A stretch of DNA of 9,409 bases from an uncultured Selenomonas sp. (GTDB lineage: Bacteria > Bacillota > Negativicutes > Selenomonadales > Selenomonadaceae): contig CALIBA010000127.1 of the NCBI GenBank assembly GCA_938045435.1, positions 1 through 9,409 of the forward strand, given 5' to 3'. Below the pieces are notes generated by a model. It was not told the DNA's origin. It was given only the letters and a program-made list of their open reading frames with translations, and did not search any database. Shown one piece after another: positions 7,004-9,409 of the stretch; the first letter of the stretch is position 1, and the number at the start of each line of letters is the position of its first letter. The position numbers were made by a program, and so were the translations under genes.

Positions 7004-8014
7004 ATGGGCAATGAACGTATCACGGAACTCACTCAAAAAATCATCGCAGGTTATCGTGTCAAACGTAAAGATGACTGCTCGATTTTTTTTGACACTGAAC
7101 TTAGTGTGTTGCAGGAAGGAGCGCATCGTCTGCAGAAACAGTTCTGTGGAAATCATATCGACCTGTGTACGATTGTCAACGGCCGCAGCGGACGTTGCGG
7201 AGAAAACTGCAAATACTGTGCACAAGCAGCGTGCCATAAGACCGGTGTTGATACATATGAGTTTCTCCCACAAGAGGAGATCATAGCACATGCAAAAGCG
7301 AATCAAGACGCCGGTGCAAATCGTTTTTCTATCGTCACTTCAGGTGGTGCACTATGTGGACAAGAGTTTGAAAAAGCAATTGATGTATATAAGGAGATGC
7401 GCAGAACATTATCCATCGATCTATGTGCATCTCATGGGCTCCTCACACGGAGCCAATTCCGCCGCCTTCGTGAGGTTGGTGTAACAAGTTATCATCATAA
7501 CATCGAAACATCAGAGCGCTACTTCTCAGAGATCTGTACAACACATACCTATGCCGATCGTATTCGTACGATTAAAATGGCGCAATCAGAGGGACTTTGT
7601 GTGTGCTCTGGTGGTATCATTGGTATGGGCGAGACATGGGAGGATCGGCTCGATATGGCTTTTGCGCTCCAGGAGCTTGGCATTGAGTCGATTCCCCTGA
7701 ACTCACTTATGGCGATTCAAGGGACGCCACTCGAACATCTTGCACCGATCTCTGGTGATGATATTCTGCGTACGATTGCAATTTTCCGATTTATCAATCC
7801 GACAGCTAACATCCGCCTCGGTGCGGGGCGTAAACTTCTGCCAGAGAATGGTGCAACGGCATTTCTTTCGGGTGCATCAGCGTCCATTACAGGAAATATG
7901 CTCACGACCTCAGGAACAACCATTGCAGAGGATATGAAGCTTATCAAGGTGCTTGGCTTGACCAATAAAAACGAAGATTGCAGTGTGTCGACAGGTACCT
8001 GTGGTGCAAGATAG
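7004..8014 (+). CDS. bioB: Biotin synthase (radical SAM)
   Basis: BioB inserts sulfur into dethiobiotin to form biotin, the last step of the pathway, in the cytoplasm. The 336-residue product carries the radical-SAM CGENCKYC motif (Cys65, Cys69, Cys72), LCASHGLL (Cys141, aligning with E. coli Cys128), CSGGIIGMGE (Cys201, aligning with Cys188), HNIETS (165-170), SIPLNSL (229-235) and IRLGAGR (Arg271, aligning with Arg260). The position of E. coli Cys97, a [2Fe-2S] ligand, is Ser109 in RFSIVTSGGAL; extra cysteines lie at 118, 199, 326 and 333. This pattern suggests the anaerobe-type BioB class with a different auxiliary cluster. The start ATG has a good Shine-Dalgarno. The gene stands alone, without bioA, bioD or bioF nearby, and is probably repressed by BirA through the operator at 6907-6939. 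It converges with rfbB. Confidence 0.96.
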   Translation: MGNERITELTQKIIAGYRVKRKDDCSIFFDTELSVLQEGAHRLQKQFCGNHIDLCTIVNGRSGRCGENCKYCAQAACHKTGVDTYEFLPQEEIIAHAKANQDAGANRFSIVTSGGALCGQEFEKAIDVYKEMRRTLSIDLCASHGLLTRSQFRRLREVGVTSYHHNIETSERYFSEICTTHTYADRIRTIKMAQSEGLCVCSGGIIGMGETWEDRLDMAFALQELGIESIPLNSLMAIQGTPLEHLAPISGDDILRTIAIFRFINPTANIRLGAGRKLLPENGATAFLSGASASITGNMLTTSGTTIAEDMKLIKVLGLTNKNEDCSVSTGTCGAR

Positions 8015-8077
8015 TTTCCAAAATTTTCCAGATAAATATGTCTCGGTGGTAACAATCACTGTTTCTAGCCAAAGCGT

Positions 8078-8158
8078 ATTCTTATTAGTCGCCGAATAGG
8101 CACGATACCCCCCAGTTCAACTGGGGGGTATCGTGCCTATTCGGCGACTAATAAGAAT
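8078..8158. repeat. 81-bp perfect palindrome between convergent bioB and rfbB
   Basis: The left arm (8078-8117) and right arm (8119-8158) are exact reverse complements over 40 bases with a single centre base C at 8118. The core is CCCCCCAGTT, C, AACTGGGGGG; the outer ends are ATTCTTATTA and TAATAAGAAT. In RNA it would give the same very long hairpin with a 3-5 base loop from either strand. No U-tract follows it in either direction, so it is not a canonical intrinsic terminator, although its place between two converging genes suits transcription stop, RNase III cleavage or 3'-end protection. No open reading frame or clear target-site duplication flanks it. A fold-back assembly or amplification artefact is also possible. 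Confidence 0.9.
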
Positions 8159-8182
8159 CATAACCACTCGTTTGATGGGAGG

Positions 8183-9190
8183 TTATAATTTTCCATTCCG
8201 TACTTGATAATTTCCACTTAATATATCCTCCCACCATACAGTGTTTTCTTGATACCATTTAATTGTACTTTGAATTCCATCGTTAAAGTTTGTTTCTGGA
8301 TACCAACCAAGATCAGTCTTGATTTTGATCGGATTAATAGCATAGCGTCGATCATGACCTTTACGATCAGTCACATAGGATATAAGTTCATCGCCTTTTC
8401 CAAGCGCATGAAGAATAGTGCGGACTACATCAATATTAGATCTCTCATTGTGTCCACCAACGTTGTAAACTTCTCCAACGCGCCCATTACGTATGATAGC
8501 ATCAACTGCTGCACAATGATCCTCAACATAAAGCCAATCACGGACATTGAGACCATCACCATAAACGGGGAGATCTTCTCCTTTCATGGCACGAATGAGC
8601 ATTAGAGGAATAAGTTTTTCAGGGAATTGAAATGGACCATAATTGTTGGAGCAGCGTGAAATTGTTATAGGCAAGTTATAAGTCCTGTGATAGGCCTGAA
8701 CAATGAGATCTGCAGAGGCTTTAGAAGATGAATATGGACTAGAAGCATGGAGAGGTGTATGTTCTGTAAACATAAGTTCAGGCTGATCGAGAGGAAGATC
8801 TCCGTATACTTCATCAGTAGAAACTTGATGATAACGATCGATTCCGTATTTTCGGCAAGCATCAAGCAAAACACTTGTACCAATGATATTGGTTTGTAAG
8901 AAAATGTCAGGGGTCTCTATTGAACGGTCCACGTGTGATTCAGCAGCAAAATTTACTATAACATCAGGATGTTCCTGCTCAAAGAGACTATATACCTCTG
9001 CACGATCAGTAATATCTCCATGTATGAAGGTAAACTGAGACGATTGTTTTGCTGTATCTAATGTTGCAATATTTCCTGCATAGGTTAATTTGTCATAACA
9101 AACAATCTCATCATTTGGATGTTTATGTAACTCGTAATAGATAAAATTTGCTCCAATGAATCCCGCGCCGCCTGTAACAATGATTTTCAT
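8183..9190 (-). CDS. rfbB: dTDP-glucose 4,6-dehydratase
   Basis: This short-chain dehydrogenase converts dTDP-glucose to dTDP-4-keto-6-deoxyglucose, a precursor of dTDP-rhamnose and other deoxysugars for surface polysaccharides. The 335-residue product (usual family size) starts with the NAD-binding VTGGAGFIG (Gly7, Gly10, Gly13), then FAAESHVDRSI (81-91), the catalytic STDEVYGDL (Thr125-Asp126-Glu127), YSSSK (Tyr153, Lys157), SRCSNNYGPFQFPEKLIP (178-195) and NVRDWLYVEDH (215-225). The frame stays open upstream to an ATG at 9256, but AAGGAG at 9199-9204 and the conserved MKIIVTGG start fix ATG 9190. It lies 72 bases downstream of a TauE/SafE-like gene on the same strand. The usual partners rfbA, rfbC and rfbD are not visible. 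Composition is AT-richer than uvrA. TATGAT about 25 bases upstream of the start could be a weak -10 element. Confidence 0.95.
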   Translation of the reverse strand: MKIIVTGGAGFIGANFIYYELHKHPNDEIVCYDKLTYAGNIATLDTAKQSSQFTFIHGDITDRAEVYSLFEQEHPDVIVNFAAESHVDRSIETPDIFLQTNIIGTSVLLDACRKYGIDRYHQVSTDEVYGDLPLDQPELMFTEHTPLHASSPYSSSKASADLIVQAYHRTYNLPITISRCSNNYGPFQFPEKLIPLMLIRAMKGEDLPVYGDGLNVRDWLYVEDHCAAVDAIIRNGRVGEVYNVGGHNERSNIDVVRTILHALGKGDELISYVTDRKGHDRRYAINPIKIKTDLGWYPETNFNDGIQSTIKWYQENTVWWEDILSGNYQVRNGKL

Positions 9191-9198
9191 ACTGCTTT

Positions 9199-9204
9199 CT
9201 CCTT
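9199..9204 (-). promoter_or_regulatory. rfbB: rfbB ribosome binding site
   Basis: Read on the minus strand this is AAGGAG, eight bases before the ATG at 9190-9188. It decides the start, since the in-frame ATG at 9256 would add 22 residues absent from this enzyme family. Confidence 0.85.
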
Positions 9205-9262
9205 CATTCTTTATCATAACCCTTAAATACAGAGATCCTTTGATGTCCTGATACACCTTTTA

Positions 9263-9409
9263 TCACAACATACCACTCATCCATATGAGACGCAAGCCAA
9301 GAAAAAACATAGCAAAAGAAAGTAGCACAAGAATTACCTTTGATTTTGTTTTTTGAGATAAAGCGGCACCAATTTGTGCACCTATGGCAGCACCGATAGA
9401 TATACAGAT
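9263..9409 (-). CDS. TauE/SafE-family permease, C-terminal end only
   Basis: The last 48 codons and TGA stop of a membrane protein run in from beyond the right edge. The end reads GAAIGAQIGAALSQK, a short basic turn KTKSK, then a hydrophobic helix VILVLLSFAMFFLGLRLIW. The glycine-spaced GAxxGAxxGAxLS motif followed by a final helix with GLRL is typical of the C-terminus of the TauE/SafE (DUF81) family, which exports sulfite, sulfoacetate and related organic anions; the substrate is unknown here. Only the C-terminus is visible. It is upstream of rfbB on the same strand, but the 72-base gap and different role leave an operon uncertain. Confidence 0.8.
   Translation of the reverse strand: MCISIGAAIGAQIGAALSQKTKSKVILVLLSFAMFFLGLRLIWMSGML

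Noticed and set aside
8078..8158. Calling the palindrome a standard bidirectional intrinsic terminator
   Set aside because: Neither strand has a T-run after the stem, and the 40-bp perfect arms far exceed normal terminator stems. A termination role is possible but not shown.
8249..8605. 118-codon plus-strand frame opposite rfbB
   Set aside because: It lies antisense to the well-conserved C-terminal part of rfbB and resembles no protein family.

Overview
The window reads as a chromosomal segment of a Negativicutes-type (diderm Firmicutes) bacterium, most like a Selenomonas relative. This is inferred from memory of protein similarity, AAGGAG-type ribosome binding sites and the gene mix; no search was run. 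Base composition is uneven. uvrA is GC-rich (39 of 60 bases in one line counted by hand, 1021-1080). The end of the methyltransferase gene is much more AT-rich (20 of 60 at 6841-6900), and rfbB lies between them.

Layout. Positions 1-2410 hold the 3' part of uvrA (nucleotide excision repair), whose N-terminal ~140 codons lie outside the window. After a 119-bp gap comes a compact same-strand run of four genes: an AEC-family transporter (2530-3447), a membrane-anchored metallophosphoesterase (best start TTG 3477, not ATG 3456), a GT41 / O-GlcNAc-transferase-like glycosyltransferase (4628-6079) and a degenerate class I methyltransferase-like protein (GTG start at 6076). The last three are joined by 4-base stop/start overlaps (ATGA, GTGA), which suggests translational coupling and a shared surface- or protein-modification role.

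bioB (7004-8014) follows with its own promoter. A near-consensus TTGACA-N16-TATAAT promoter overlaps an inverted repeat that closely matches a BirA biotin operator, so the gene is probably biotin-repressed. The enzyme has Ser where classical BioB has its first [2Fe-2S] cysteine, which fits the anaerobe-type biotin synthases.

bioB converges on two minus-strand genes: rfbB (dTDP-glucose 4,6-dehydratase, 8183-9190) and, upstream of it, the C-terminal end of a TauE/SafE-like permease (9263-9409). Between the convergent genes lies an 81-bp perfect palindrome (8078-8158; 40-bp arms, 1-bp centre) with no U-tract on either side. It is the most unusual structure in the window. I see no tRNA, rRNA, CRISPR array or transposase gene. 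No clear new multi-gene system is present; the best leads are the palindrome, the bioB control region, the BioB cysteine pattern and the coupled phosphoesterase-GT41-methyltransferase set.
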